A DNA stretch of 64,000 nucleotides from CAYMZZ01 sp047600605 (GTDB lineage Bacteria > Bacteroidota > Bacteroidia > Chitinophagales > Chitinophagaceae), in contig JASGKK010000001.1 of the NCBI GenBank assembly GCA_047600605.1, positions 620,001 to 684,000 of the forward strand, read 5' to 3'. Under the pieces are notes generated by a model. That model made no database searches. It saw nothing but the letters and a program-made list of their open reading frames with translations, and was not told where the DNA came from. Positions 34,875-43,893 of this stretch are shown here, one piece after another. Numbering within the stretch: position 1 is the stretch's first letter; each line of letters opens with the position of its first letter. The position numbers and the translations under genes are program-made.

Positions 34875-35252
34875 TTACTGAAAAGTATATGACATGGCAG
34901 AGTTAGGCGAGGTATATACCTGAGATTTCACCACCTGATTATCGACTAAAACCTCCAGCTTTACTGTTTGAGCCGGGTTAACAAAATAGCCGAGCGTTAT
35001 AATATCGTATTTGTCCACAGTTTTGGTGATGGTCCTCGAAAATGGTAAAGCGGGGTTAGCAGAAGTGGTCTGTCCGCCTGTTTCGTTATCGTATGTTATT
35101 GACACTAGGCTATTGGCGGTTGTGCTGCTAACCCGGTAAGTGATACTAACCTGCCTGGGATAAGCATTACCCGTATCCGAATCCTTCTTTTTGCAAGAAG
35201 TTGCAAAAAACATAGTTAATCCAATTAAAAGTGATGTAGTAAACAGTTTCAT
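34875..35252 (-). CDS. small lipoprotein, MmpS-like beta domain
   Basis: 125 aa. Lipoprotein signal (MKLFTTSLLIGLTMFFATSC, Cys20) followed by a Lys/Asp linker and one beta-sandwich-like domain. VSITYRVSSTTANSLVSITYDNETGGQ, LPFSRTITKTV and VKLEVLVDNQVVKSQ resemble the extracellular domain of MmpS-type accessory lipoproteins. No MmpL/RND transporter is adjacent, so that name would be misleading. It lies in the operon between the DUF6326-like membrane protein and the S33 lipoprotein. Moderately sure of the fold, unsure of the role. Confidence 0.6.
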   Translation of the reverse strand: MKLFTTSLLIGLTMFFATSCKKKDSDTGNAYPRQVSITYRVSSTTANSLVSITYDNETGGQTTSANPALPFSRTITKTVDKYDIITLGYFVNPAQTVKLEVLVDNQVVKSQVYTSPNSAMSYTFQ

Positions 35253-35346
35253 ATGCTGAATATTTAAACATATATAAATGAAATATTTGTTGTGAAATAC
35301 AATGACCGTACTGTTCCAGGCTCACATTTCAGATAACCAGAAAACA

Positions 35347-35772
35347 TCAACTCTTTGGCCAGCGAAAAGCCATCCATACTATTGTTGCCGTAATAATGCT
35401 TTCCAGAAAAGCCAGCACTACATAAAACACTCGCCATTCGGCAAAAGAGGAAATGCCCACGAGCAGGGTGAAAAGCGTAAAAAATAAACCGATTGAAATG
35501 TTTAAAACCCTGTTCCACTTTGGCCGCATAAACAGTGAAAGAAAAATCATAAGTGCAGGAAGCGTTAAAATAAACGCTGCAAAAAATAACCGGAATGGCG
35601 TATTCAAAAAATTCTGACCATTTAGCAAACCATTTACTTTTCCCGGTACATATAATTCAAAATAATCACCATAGATGTAAAGAAACATCACGGTAACCCA
35701 AAGCCCCGAGAGCAGTATTTTGATGTTGATCGTAAAATCCTCGTACTGACTTTTTTTCGTTATCATTTTCAT
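35347..35772 (-). CDS. DUF6326-like small membrane protein
   Basis: 141 aa, four hydrophobic helices (about residues 18-36, 55-78, 88-105 and 110-130). The text INIKILLSGLWVTVMFLYIYGDYFEL and the overall size resemble the DUF6326 family of unknown function. The ATG at 35772 overlaps the preceding DUF4386 stop in an ATGA configuration, so translation is coupled; a longer frame upstream is the shadow of that gene. Probably works with, or is merely co-expressed with, the DUF4386 protein. Confidence 0.7.
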   Translation of the reverse strand: MKMITKKSQYEDFTINIKILLSGLWVTVMFLYIYGDYFELYVPGKVNGLLNGQNFLNTPFRLFFAAFILTLPALMIFLSLFMRPKWNRVLNISIGLFFTLFTLLVGISSFAEWRVFYVVLAFLESIITATIVWMAFRWPKS

Positions 35773-36461
35773 GTTGATTTTTTCGTTAACAGGCCCCAAA
35801 AAAGTAACCAACAGCAGATAGAGATTTCGGCAATCCCCGGCAACATACCCATATACTTTCCTATCCCCCATTGTGTGTAATTTTCAAACAGGGTTTTACC
35901 GGTAAAATTCACGACATAACCCAGGCATCCCAGCATCAGTAAAATGCCCAACAGCTTCGGAATAAATCCCGACCGGTAAACCAGCCATCCAAAAGGGAAA
36001 AGCCAAAGCCCCCAGAATACAGTTGCAGGCAATAACCCGTTGTTGTACTGCCGGAGAGAAAACATTAATCTGTTATGTAAATCTTCCTGTGTTATGTTTT
36101 GCAGAAACTGGTCTTCACCAGTCAGCGCTACGGCTGTATAGCTATGCTGCAGATTACCAAACGATAAAGGCACACTCAATAAGGCCAGTATCACCATTAC
36201 CCTTGCATGAGACGGATTCACCGTTTCTAAAAGTTTGTACAATACAAGGGGCAAAAACGTAAATGCAATATAACAAAGCAGGCTGCTGTAAATACCCATC
36301 CTGAATAAGGATGGATTAGCGGCTATATTATTGAACGTCGTTTTACTATCGCTCCAGTCAATAAACCTCGAAGGAATATAGGCAAGACTAAACATTCCTG
36401 TAATGATGACAACGAGGTAAACAAGACCGGCTGTTGTTGCCGTATTTTTACTGGCATTCAT
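35769..36461 (-). CDS. DUF4386 membrane protein
   Basis: 230 aa with six hydrophobic helices. The N-terminal NTATTAGLVYLVVIITGMFSL and the middle LFRMGIYSSLLCYIAFTFLPLVLYKLL match DUF4386, a widespread family of bacterial integral membrane proteins without assigned function. Coupled by an ATGA overlap to the downstream DUF6326-like gene. The alpha/beta hydrolase gene ends 54 nt upstream and may be part of the same transcript. Confidence 0.8.
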   Translation of the reverse strand: MNASKNTATTAGLVYLVVIITGMFSLAYIPSRFIDWSDSKTTFNNIAANPSLFRMGIYSSLLCYIAFTFLPLVLYKLLETVNPSHARVMVILALLSVPLSFGNLQHSYTAVALTGEDQFLQNITQEDLHNRLMFSLRQYNNGLLPATVFWGLWLFPFGWLVYRSGFIPKLLGILLMLGCLGYVVNFTGKTLFENYTQWGIGKYMGMLPGIAEISICCWLLFWGLLTKKST

Positions 36462-36515
36462 ATTCGTTTTCTTAAAAATTTTAAGGCTCTAATAACTCCA
36501 TCCATTTTTGTTGAT

Positions 36516-37364
36516 TTAATCACGCCAACCATTCGCTTCCTTATATAAAACCGGCCAAAAACTATCCCTGAATTTTTCAGTAAACAATGAAAAATGGCCG
36601 ATATTTAAGCAGTTAAAGTGCTCCGGCAAAAGATGCAGACGTTTTATACCGGCACCTGAAAATTGTTCAGTTAGCCACTCCACAGATTTTACCGGAGCCA
36701 ACAAATCATCTGACACACTTATAGAAGTAAGCTTACCCTTTATCCTGTCAAAGTATAAATCATTGCGTAAAAGAGGGGCGCATAAATAGCCGCTGCTCCT
36801 GCACCACCTGGCCCATTCCAGGGCAACATTTTTGGGCAGGTTTTCCATCCGGCTGATTCTTTTAGCCGGTAAATACCCAAACAATCTTGTTAGTACCGGA
36901 ACCAGCAAATACCAATTCACCCACATCCGCATTCTGCCGGCTCCTTTCCAAAACCTCCAGTAGCCGGATTGCGCCGACACAAGAATTATTTTAGTTGCTT
37001 TGCAGGAAGATGGTGCCAGACCGATTAACTGTCCGCCAATGCTATGACCGATCAAAATAATTTTTTGTCCGGGAAAATTGTGAATCACGTGTTGAATGAC
37101 AGCTTCCAAATCAATGTTTCCCCAGCTTGCCAGGCGGCAATCTTCATTCCTGAGGCTTCCCTGCAATGACTCACCAATACCTGTATAATCGAACGTAATT
37201 GCTGAGATGCGGTTATTCCGGAAAAACTCCGCAATATTTTTATAAAACAATTGCACGACTCCGGCAGCAGGTACAATTATCACTACCTGATCAGCATTCT
37301 CAGCGTAATATAATCTGCACGTAACAGCTTTCTGTTTGCCTGTATGGATTGTAAATAACTGCAT
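36516..37364 (-). CDS. alpha/beta hydrolase
   Basis: 282 aa from the ATG at 37364 (MQLFTIHTG); an ATG-like codon 8 residues upstream is possible. No signal peptide. It has an alpha/beta-hydrolase core with ITFDYTGIGESLQGSL, the nucleophile elbow IGHSIGGQL and a terminal NIGHFSLF histidine, giving a Ser-Asp-His triad (Asp in SVSDDLLAPV). Resembles the YheT/serine aminopeptidase S33-like group of cytoplasmic esterases. First gene of the minus-strand cluster, divergent from the LytS/LytTR two-component genes 246 nt away. Substrate unknown. Confidence 0.78.
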   Translation of the reverse strand: MQLFTIHTGKQKAVTCRLYYAENADQVVIIVPAAGVVQLFYKNIAEFFRNNRISAITFDYTGIGESLQGSLRNEDCRLASWGNIDLEAVIQHVIHNFPGQKIILIGHSIGGQLIGLAPSSCKATKIILVSAQSGYWRFWKGAGRMRMWVNWYLLVPVLTRLFGYLPAKRISRMENLPKNVALEWARWCRSSGYLCAPLLRNDLYFDRIKGKLTSISVSDDLLAPVKSVEWLTEQFSGAGIKRLHLLPEHFNCLNIGHFSLFTEKFRDSFWPVLYKEANGWRD

Positions 37365-37610
37365 GAAATAATAGCAATGCTGGTGCAAGTTTCAATAAAT
37401 CGGTTATCCGAAAAGCGCGGCATCAATGAATAACGGTTTCGCTTAAACAGAAAGCAGCATTGAATCAATAAGCTGAAAACAAAACGGGCGGCATTGATTT
37501 CAAAAAAAACCGGTTTACACAGTTATGCAGTTCGTTGACGCAAATGCCCCGTTTATAGACTTTTAACGTAAATAATCCGGTTTTGGATATTTTTACTGTA
37601 AAACAGAGTA

Positions 37611-38654
37611 ATGAAAAAAGGCGCCGGCGACAGACTAATGAAGTTTTACTTATACACCGGCCTGGGCTTTTTGTTGCTGTATTCCTTTGGCGAATTCTTT
37701 GCATACCGCGATACCTTTATTCGCAGAAGCATCAACAGCCTTATACTGGTGAGTTATCTTACCGTACTTAACTATATCTTATTTGAAAGGATTTTACCCC
37801 TATTCAGGTGGCCGTGCAAGAACAATTCCCGTGCATTTCTTTTCCTGCTTATAGCCATCCTGTTTTATACATTCGGATTGTATGGCTGGCGCCTGTTATG
37901 GATACAATCAGGTATTTACATAGACTATACGCCCGGGCTTTCGTTTCTGAAAAACGTAGCTACCCATTCTCAATTCGGCATTATATGTATCATTTTCTTT
38001 GCCATCGTACGGAACATATACAATAATATCCGGCTTAGAGAAAAAAACAATCAATTAAGAATTGAGAAAAAGGAAGCCGAACTCAACTATTTAAAATCCC
38101 AAACCAATCCGCATTTCCTTTTTAATACCCTAAACAATATATACTCGCTGGCAAGGGATAAAGATGACCTGGCTCCGGAATCAATTCTGCGGTTATCCAA
38201 AATTTTACGATTCATGCTTTATGAAACCGGCGGCAACTTCATAGCGATTGAGGATGAATTGAAAACGATCACCGACTATATTGCCCTTGAACAACTCCGT
38301 TACGACGACTCGCTGCTGGTCACCGTGAATACCGATATTGAAAATCCCAGACAACCCTTACCGCCTTTGCTGCTTATTCCATTAGTTGAAAACGCCTTTA
38401 AACATGGCGTTTCAGAGACAAGAAATGAGCCATTTGTTGACATTCATCTTTCCGTAAAACAGCAACAGTTATTGTTTACTGTAAAAAACTCAACAGAAGA
38501 AGCGGCTACCGCAGCAGAAGTAAAAGAAAATATCGGGCTTTCTAATTTGCGCAGACAACTGGAACTGCTGTATAAAGAGTACGATTTGTCAGTAGGACAA
38601 GCGGGCGCTATTTTCATCTCTACCTTAAGAATTAATTTAACGAGTAATGTCTAA
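37611..38654 (+). CDS. LytS/YehU-type sensor histidine kinase
   Basis: 347 aa. Four N-terminal transmembrane helices (about residues 12-30, 42-60, 70-92 and 112-132) and a short coiled coil (NIRLREKNNQLRIEKKEAELNY) lead into the His_kinase domain of PF06580: LKSQTNPHFLFNTLNNIYSLA with His168, then PPLLLIPLVENAFKHGV (N box) and a C-terminal ATPase domain (ENIGLSNLRRQLELLY). No extracytoplasmic sensor domain, so the signal is probably sensed in the membrane. It overlaps the LytTR regulator by 8 nt, a coupled pair. Confidence 0.92.
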   Translation: MKKGAGDRLMKFYLYTGLGFLLLYSFGEFFAYRDTFIRRSINSLILVSYLTVLNYILFERILPLFRWPCKNNSRAFLFLLIAILFYTFGLYGWRLLWIQSGIYIDYTPGLSFLKNVATHSQFGIICIIFFAIVRNIYNNIRLREKNNQLRIEKKEAELNYLKSQTNPHFLFNTLNNIYSLARDKDDLAPESILRLSKILRFMLYETGGNFIAIEDELKTITDYIALEQLRYDDSLLVTVNTDIENPRQPLPPLLLIPLVENAFKHGVSETRNEPFVDIHLSVKQQQLLFTVKNSTEEAATAAEVKENIGLSNLRRQLELLYKEYDLSVGQAGAIFISTLRINLTSNV

Positions 38655-39339
38655 GATAAAATGCATTATAATAGAAGATGAACCGTTAGCCGTCAAGGTG
38701 CTATCGGATTATATCTCCCAGGTCCCTTTATTGAAACTGGAAGCCACCTTTAAGGATGCCATACTTGCTACAGAATGGCTCCATACAAATGAAGTACAGT
38801 TAATATTTCTGGACATCCATCTGCCAAAACTAAAGGGAATGGCCTTTTTAAAGACTCTTGCCAAAAAGCCTTCCGTTATAATCACTACAGCTTACCACCA
38901 GTATGCAGTAGAGGGTTTTAACCTGGATGTAACAGATTATCTCCTTAAACCTATTGAGTTTGAACGCTTCCTGCTTGCTATCAACAAAATAAAAATCACT
39001 AATGACAGTATTCAGCCCAAGCCTGAAATAAGCGGAGCAAAAGACTATTTGTTTCTTACAGTGCAAAAGAAAAAAGTAAAGATTCTCTTCTCTGAAATTC
39101 TGTATGTAGAAAGTCAACGGGAATATGTAAAAGTGGTTACTGAAAAAAAAGAATTTATATCCCGAATGAGTACTCATGAAATCGAAGACTTTTTACCTGG
39201 CAATATTTTTAAACGCATTCACCGTTCATTTATCATTTCCATCAATAAACTGGAATCTTATACAGCAGACTCAGTTGAAGTAAATGGTGTATCTATACCG
39301 ATTGGAAGAGGGTATCGGGATGTTATTGAAAATCTTTAA
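38647..39339 (+). CDS. LytTR-family response regulator
   Basis: 230 aa. The receiver domain (KCIIIEDEPLAVKVLSDYI) has phosphoacceptor Asp56 in LIFLDIHLP and conserved Thr and Lys (VIITTAYHQYAVEGF, DYLLKPIEFERFL). The C-terminal LytTR DNA-binding domain includes ILYVESQREYVKVVTEKKEFISRMS and RIHRSFIISINKLES. Its start overlaps the kinase stop (ATGTCTAA), ensuring co-translation. The divergent hydrolase/lipoprotein operon is the obvious candidate target, by position only. Confidence 0.92.
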   Translation: MSKIKCIIIEDEPLAVKVLSDYISQVPLLKLEATFKDAILATEWLHTNEVQLIFLDIHLPKLKGMAFLKTLAKKPSVIITTAYHQYAVEGFNLDVTDYLLKPIEFERFLLAINKIKITNDSIQPKPEISGAKDYLFLTVQKKKVKILFSEILYVESQREYVKVVTEKKEFISRMSTHEIEDFLPGNIFKRIHRSFIISINKLESYTADSVEVNGVSIPIGRGYRDVIENL

Positions 39340-39599
39340 CAATAGCATTATTTGCAGGTGTAATCATGTACAGGCCCCCCGTTCTCAAGACTTTTTTAAT
39401 CAGGAGCCGTTGAACTACCTCCCCCCTTTGGGGATTGAAAATTCATAGAAACAGGTATTCCAATAAAAAACATCAGCGTTCATGAATACACAACATTCAC
39501 CAGATATCTTCGTATAATATCAATCAGAACTTCTCTTTGTTTTTCGTTTTCCAGAATTGCTTCCAGCATTTTTTTCTACCTGCGTTATCGGTATTGAAT
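39340..39599. other. gene-free region
   Basis: Follows the LytTR gene. It may contain further eroded serine-hydrolase sequence, but no frame is convincing. CCCCCCGTT- and CCTCCCCCC-type runs occur near 39376 and 39420. Confidence 0.4.
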
Positions 39600-39945
39600 T
39601 GAGTGCTGAGGAATATAAACCGGGTATGTTTCATACCGGCAGGCCCCAGAATGTATTTTGAATATAATCAGGAGAAAGTTCGCCCGATCCCTTTTCAACG
39701 ATCAGCGACAAAACCAGGTAATTGACATTACCATAGTTGCCCTTACAGCCGGGCTGATAAACCAGCGCAGGGTTTGCCTGGATGGCAGCGGGCAAAAAAT
39801 CAGCACTTGTAAATATGTGCGTCAACTCCTGCGCCAGGGCCGGTTTGAAAAAAGCATTATAAGGCGGCAATCCGGATGTATGCGACAATAGTTGCCGGAT
39901 GGTAACATCCGGATAAGGAAAACCGGTAAGTTGCCGGGAAACCTG
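39600..39945 (-). pseudogene. decayed serine-hydrolase (beta-lactamase-family) fragment
   Basis: Read on the minus strand from 39945: LTGFPYPDVTIRQLLSHTSGLPPYN, then YGNVNYLVLSLIVEKGSGE and DYIQ, a recognisable stretch of the serine beta-lactamase-like family (PF00144) after the catalytic SxxK region. A stop codon immediately precedes it. Near 39655-39657 a lost base shifts the frame: before the shift it reads NTFWGLPV-stop, while the shifted frame continues ILGPAGMKHTRF as family members do. Neither the SxxK motif nor the C-terminal half is present. It is a truncated, frameshifted remnant. The 260 nt on its right side (to 40199) may hold more decayed sequence that I cannot trace. Confidence 0.75.
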
Positions 39946-40199
39946 TCAGGAAAAATACAGGCTACTGCAGGTAAGGGCACGCGCAACAGTCCAAAAAACT
40001 AAGATGGATTTACTTCACCAAATGCGAAGCCCAATTCATGTGCGGACAAAAACAGCATGCCCGGTTTTATATTTCGGGGCCTACCTTAAAATTTCCTTAA
40101 TTTGAAGTATTATATTGTAATACCAGGTAGCCGGCGAGTGTAGTATAACGCACTGTCTGTTTATCAGTCCAACCACATTTAAAATAAACCATCGTTTCC

Positions 40200-41783
40200 A
40201 TGCACAGCGTTCTGCCTTTTTTCCTTGCCATGATCGTAGCCATCGTACTGCTCCGGATGCTGGCCAACAAACTCCAGGTCGCTTACCCGGTATTGCTGGT
40301 ACTGGTGGGACTGACGGTGAGTTTTATTCCCGGCTTGCCCCGGGTGCAGATTGATCCCGATCTCATTTTCTTCATTTTCCTGCCACCCTTATTATGCGAA
40401 GCTTCCTGGACTATTTCCTTTAAGGAAATGAAGAAATGGTGGCGTATCATTGGCAGCTTTGCATTCCTGGTTGTATTCTTTACCGCCTTATCTGTAGCGG
40501 TGGTTACCAATCATTTTATTCCGGGTTTTACGATTGCACTGGGCTTTTTGCTGGGTGGTATTGTTTCCCCGCCCGATGCGGTCAGCACCAGCGCTATTAC
40601 GAAATTTGTAAAGATACCCCGGTCCACCTCCGCGATACTGGAAGGTGAAAGCCTGTTAAATGATGCCTCATCGCTGATCATATTCCGCTTTGCCCTCATA
40701 GCAGTGGGAACGGGTCAATTCATCTGGCACGAAGCAGCCTTTAGCTTTTTATGGATGATAACCGGCGGTGTGGGAATCGGCCTGCTGCTCGGATGGATCT
40801 TTGTGCAGGCGCATAAACGTTTGCCGACCGATGCTCCTTCAGATATTACGCTTACACTTATTGAACCCTACTTTATGTATTGGGTGGCCGAGCAGTTTCA
40901 TAGTTCCGGTGTGCTGGCTGTAGTGAGTGGCAGTCTCTTTATGGCCAACAGGCGACTGGTCTTTCTAAACGGATCCAGCCGTATCAGGGCCAATAGCGTT
41001 TGGGAAAGTTTTGTGTTTATGCTGAATGGCATTGTATTTCTGATTATCGGACTGGAGCTTCCCGAAATCGTGGATGGGTTGCGGGCAAAAGGCATTCCCC
41101 TCAGTACGGCCATCGGGTATGGTCTGCTGGTTACCGCTGTGCTGATACTGGCACGAATTATCAGCGCCTATGCAGCCATGATTGCCACGCTGATCTTCCG
41201 GCCTTCTGTGGCGCCACGGGCCAGTTCTTCCCGGCGACGGTTCCTGATGCCACTGCTACTGGGCTGGACAGGCATGCGGGGCGTGGTATCACTTGCTGCC
41301 GCACTGGCTATACCAGTTACACTCGACGATGGCAGCGCATTTCCGTACAGGAATCTTATCCTGTTCATTACTTTTGTGGTGATACTGCTCACGCTGCTGG
41401 TACAGGGACTTACCCTTCCTCTTATTATCAAAAAAACCCGGTTATTCGACACGTCAAATGATGAAGCCGAGGAAACAACCCGCCATAAAATGAAGCAGGG
41501 CCTCAAAGAACACACCTATCAGTTTCTCAAAACAAAATACGATGGCGATCTGCATGATCATGCCGGCATACAAAAACTGCTGCATCACTGGGAAGAAAAA
41601 ACAAAAGCGGCCGATGACCGGTGGATGGATGACCAAACAAAATTTATCTTTTCTGAAATGCTGCAGAAACAACGCGAATACCTGGTAGTGCTCAATAAGG
41701 ATCCCACTACCGATGAAGAGATCATCCGGCAGCAACTATACCTGATAGACCTGGAAGAAGAACGGTTAAAAATGCAATTGTAG
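40200..41783 (+). CDS. Na+/H+ antiporter, CPA1 family (NhaP-like)
   Basis: 527 aa. About twelve transmembrane helices to residue ~405, then a cytoplasmic tail rich in charged residues (HKMKQGLKEHTYQFLKTKYDGDL and following). CPA1 motifs are visible: FLLGGIVSPPDAVSTSA near 116-132 and EGESLLNDASSLIIFRFAL near 147-165 (conserved Asn-Asp), plus MRGVVSLAAALAIP near 357-370. Exchanges cytoplasmic Na+ (or K+) for protons to control pH and sodium. The KOW-like small protein follows 21 nt later and could be co-transcribed. Confidence 0.92.
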   Translation: MHSVLPFFLAMIVAIVLLRMLANKLQVAYPVLLVLVGLTVSFIPGLPRVQIDPDLIFFIFLPPLLCEASWTISFKEMKKWWRIIGSFAFLVVFFTALSVAVVTNHFIPGFTIALGFLLGGIVSPPDAVSTSAITKFVKIPRSTSAILEGESLLNDASSLIIFRFALIAVGTGQFIWHEAAFSFLWMITGGVGIGLLLGWIFVQAHKRLPTDAPSDITLTLIEPYFMYWVAEQFHSSGVLAVVSGSLFMANRRLVFLNGSSRIRANSVWESFVFMLNGIVFLIIGLELPEIVDGLRAKGIPLSTAIGYGLLVTAVLILARIISAYAAMIATLIFRPSVAPRASSSRRRFLMPLLLGWTGMRGVVSLAAALAIPVTLDDGSAFPYRNLILFITFVVILLTLLVQGLTLPLIIKKTRLFDTSNDEAEETTRHKMKQGLKEHTYQFLKTKYDGDLHDHAGIQKLLHHWEEKTKAADDRWMDDQTKFIFSEMLQKQREYLVVLNKDPTTDEEIIRQQLYLIDLEEERLKMQL

Positions 41784-41804
41784 ATCCGGTAAAAATAATC
41801 TTTC

Positions 41805-42002
41805 ATGGATGCGAAACAAAAACCAGTCAGCGATGGCGACCAGTGCAATGTAATAGCCGGCACTCACAAAGGCAAAGCTGGCGTGGTACGCGACATCAAT
41901 ACCAGCAAGACCGGCCATATCACCATAACCGTGGTTCAGGCCAATGGCGACCGGTTTAAGACGCTGGCAAGAAATGTAGAGATAGTACACAACAAACCAT
42001 AA
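41805..42002 (+). CDS. small KOW-motif protein
   Basis: 65 aa. GDQCNVIAGTHKGKAGVVRDI is a KOW motif as in ribosomal protein L24 and NusG, and the rest (HITITVVQANGDRFKTLARNVEIV) completes a small SH3-like barrel. Too short to be L24 and not in a ribosomal operon; family members bind RNA or ribosomal components. It sits between the antiporter and the metallohydrolase with short gaps (21 and 15 nt) in one direction. Function not known. Confidence 0.75.
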   Translation: MDAKQKPVSDGDQCNVIAGTHKGKAGVVRDINTSKTGHITITVVQANGDRFKTLARNVEIVHNKP

Positions 42003-42017
42003 CAACACCTGTCATCG

Positions 42018-42956
42018 TTGAAAAAGTATCTCAGCATATTCCTCCTGGCATTACCCTGGAACGACCCGGCCTCTCAGCTCGCACAAAACACTCCGGGGCC
42101 ATCTATAATCATTTTAGGAAATGTGCAGGATGGCGGGTCTCCGCATATAGGTTGCAGACGGGATTGCTGTCTGAAATTGTTTCACTCACCCGATTCGCTT
42201 CGCAAAGTGGTTGCCCTCGGTGTAATGAGTGCTGCCTATAAAAAAACATACCTGTTTGAAGCCACTCCCGATATGCCTGCACAGCTTCGCCGGCTGAGTG
42301 AATATGCAAAATCTTCTTCGGATGTGCCTGATGGCATCTTTTTAACCCATGCACATATTGGCCACTATAGCGGCCTGATGTATCTGGGCAGAGAAGCCAT
42401 GAACAGCAGGGAGGTACCCGTCTATAGCATGCCACGCATGAAGCATTTCCTGGAGACCAATGGTCCATGGAGCCAGTTAATCACTGCCAAAAACATCACG
42501 CTTCACCCGCTTACCAGCCAGACTTCGCTACAACTGACACCCGACCTGAGCATAACCCCGCTACAGGTGCCACATCGCGACGAATATTCGGAAACGGCAG
42601 GTTACATCATTTCGGGCCCAAAGAAAAAAGCCCTTTTTATTCCCGATATTGATAAGTGGGAAAGATGGCCGCTGTCGATTGTCGACGAGATCGCCAAAGC
42701 AGACTACGCTTTTATTGATGCCACTTTTTTTGATGCGGCTGAAGTAAATAACCGGAACATCAGCGAGATACCCCATCCCTTTGTTATCGAAAGCCTCGCC
42801 CTGTTTGAGCAACTCTCCGCAACTGAAAAAAAGAAAATTCATTTTATTCATTTCAATCATACTAATCCCTTGCTGAACCCCGGCAGCAAGCAGACAAAAA
42901 ATGTGCTCACCAAAGGGTTTGGTATTGCGCGGATCGGCGATGTGTTTGACCTTTAA
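42018..42956 (+). CDS. exported PqqB-like metallo-beta-lactamase-fold hydrolase
   Basis: 312 aa beginning at TTG (42018); the first downstream Met is near residue 69, past the first conserved motif, so TTG initiation is the only way to keep the signal peptide (KKYLSIFLLALPW). The core resembles PqqB: SIIILGNVQDGGSPHIGC near residues 29-46, the metal site FLTHAHIGHYSGLMYLG, GYIISGPKKKALFIPDIDKW, and late FIHFNHTNPLL. PqqB acts in pyrroloquinoline quinone biosynthesis as a hydroxylase, but no pqqA, C, D or E is nearby and this one is exported. It is better called PqqB-like. Downstream gene is convergent. Confidence 0.78.
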   Translation: MKKYLSIFLLALPWNDPASQLAQNTPGPSIIILGNVQDGGSPHIGCRRDCCLKLFHSPDSLRKVVALGVMSAAYKKTYLFEATPDMPAQLRRLSEYAKSSSDVPDGIFLTHAHIGHYSGLMYLGREAMNSREVPVYSMPRMKHFLETNGPWSQLITAKNITLHPLTSQTSLQLTPDLSITPLQVPHRDEYSETAGYIISGPKKKALFIPDIDKWERWPLSIVDEIAKADYAFIDATFFDAAEVNNRNISEIPHPFVIESLALFEQLSATEKKKIHFIHFNHTNPLLNPGSKQTKNVLTKGFGIARIGDVFDL

Positions 42957-42983
42957 GCAAAACTTCCGTACTTTTCTTTTTAC

Positions 42984-43847
42984 TCAGTATTGAGTCCGGA
43001 AATTCGATGGCGTTGTACCTGTTTGCGCTTTGAAAAAATTGGAGAAGTAGGCATGGTCATCAAAACCCAGGTCGGCAGCTATTTCTTTCACAGACAGGTC
43101 AGATACTCTGAGCAGCCTTTTGGCTTCCAGGACAATCCGCTCCTGTATAAGATGAGTAGCCTGCTGCTGCATATTCTTCTGGCAAAGTATATTCAGGTAA
43201 TTGGGGGTAATATGCAGCTTATCCGCATAAAATGCCACAGAACGCTGTTGCTTATAATATTGTTCAATCAACTGCTGATACCCGGATACCAATGCATTTG
43301 AATGATTTTTTTTGTCATCATGGTATATTTTTTCTCCTTCCTTGCTGATAAGCGATGTGATGACCTGCAATCGGCTGCGCAAAAGCTGAGGCAACGGGTT
43401 CTGCTCTTTCAATTCTTTACTGATAGCAGCGAACTCATATAAAAACTCCTGAAAACTTTTTGCGTTCAGTTTCTGTACCGGGTGTTTCTGATAAAAAGAT
43501 ACAGGAAACCTAAAATCGGGTGAGACTGCTTCAAACAAATCACGGTCTGCCATCAACTGGTATCCTCTTGTAGCAGGCTTAATATCCCACGCATGCACCT
43601 GGCCCGGAAAGAGCAGGTGTATCTGCCTGCAGGCGATCCGGTAGTCTACAAAGTCAATGCTATGCACGCCACTCCCCTTTTCAAACAGGAGGATGATGAA
43701 AAAATCATGCTTATGCGGTTCATCAATATGCCGTTCTCCATGAAGTTCATGAAACAGGAGATTGCTTTTGCGTCCAATAGCTCCGGCGCCAAACTCCTGG
43801 ATACCCAGGATGGGAAAATGTTCATTATTCCTGTTACCTCTCATCAT
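42984..43847 (-). CDS. AraC-family transcriptional regulator
   Basis: 287 aa. An N-terminal cupin-like sensor domain (HIDEPHKHDFFIILLFEKGSGVHSIDF, CRQIHLLFPGQVHAWDI) precedes a C-terminal double helix-turn-helix: HITPNYLNILCQKNMQQQATHLI and DLSVKEIAADLGFDDHAYFSNFF, then TTPSNFR. It follows the ankyrin lipoprotein by 46 nt in the same direction. The three-gene minus-strand run may be a transcription unit, but the regulator has no obvious target operator visible here. Effector unknown. Confidence 0.88.
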   Translation of the reverse strand: MMRGNRNNEHFPILGIQEFGAGAIGRKSNLLFHELHGERHIDEPHKHDFFIILLFEKGSGVHSIDFVDYRIACRQIHLLFPGQVHAWDIKPATRGYQLMADRDLFEAVSPDFRFPVSFYQKHPVQKLNAKSFQEFLYEFAAISKELKEQNPLPQLLRSRLQVITSLISKEGEKIYHDDKKNHSNALVSGYQQLIEQYYKQQRSVAFYADKLHITPNYLNILCQKNMQQQATHLIQERIVLEAKRLLRVSDLSVKEIAADLGFDDHAYFSNFFKAQTGTTPSNFRTQY

Positions 43848-43893
43848 ACTGAAGCAGCTAATATACCACTATCTTTTACAAGGCAGGTCTTAC

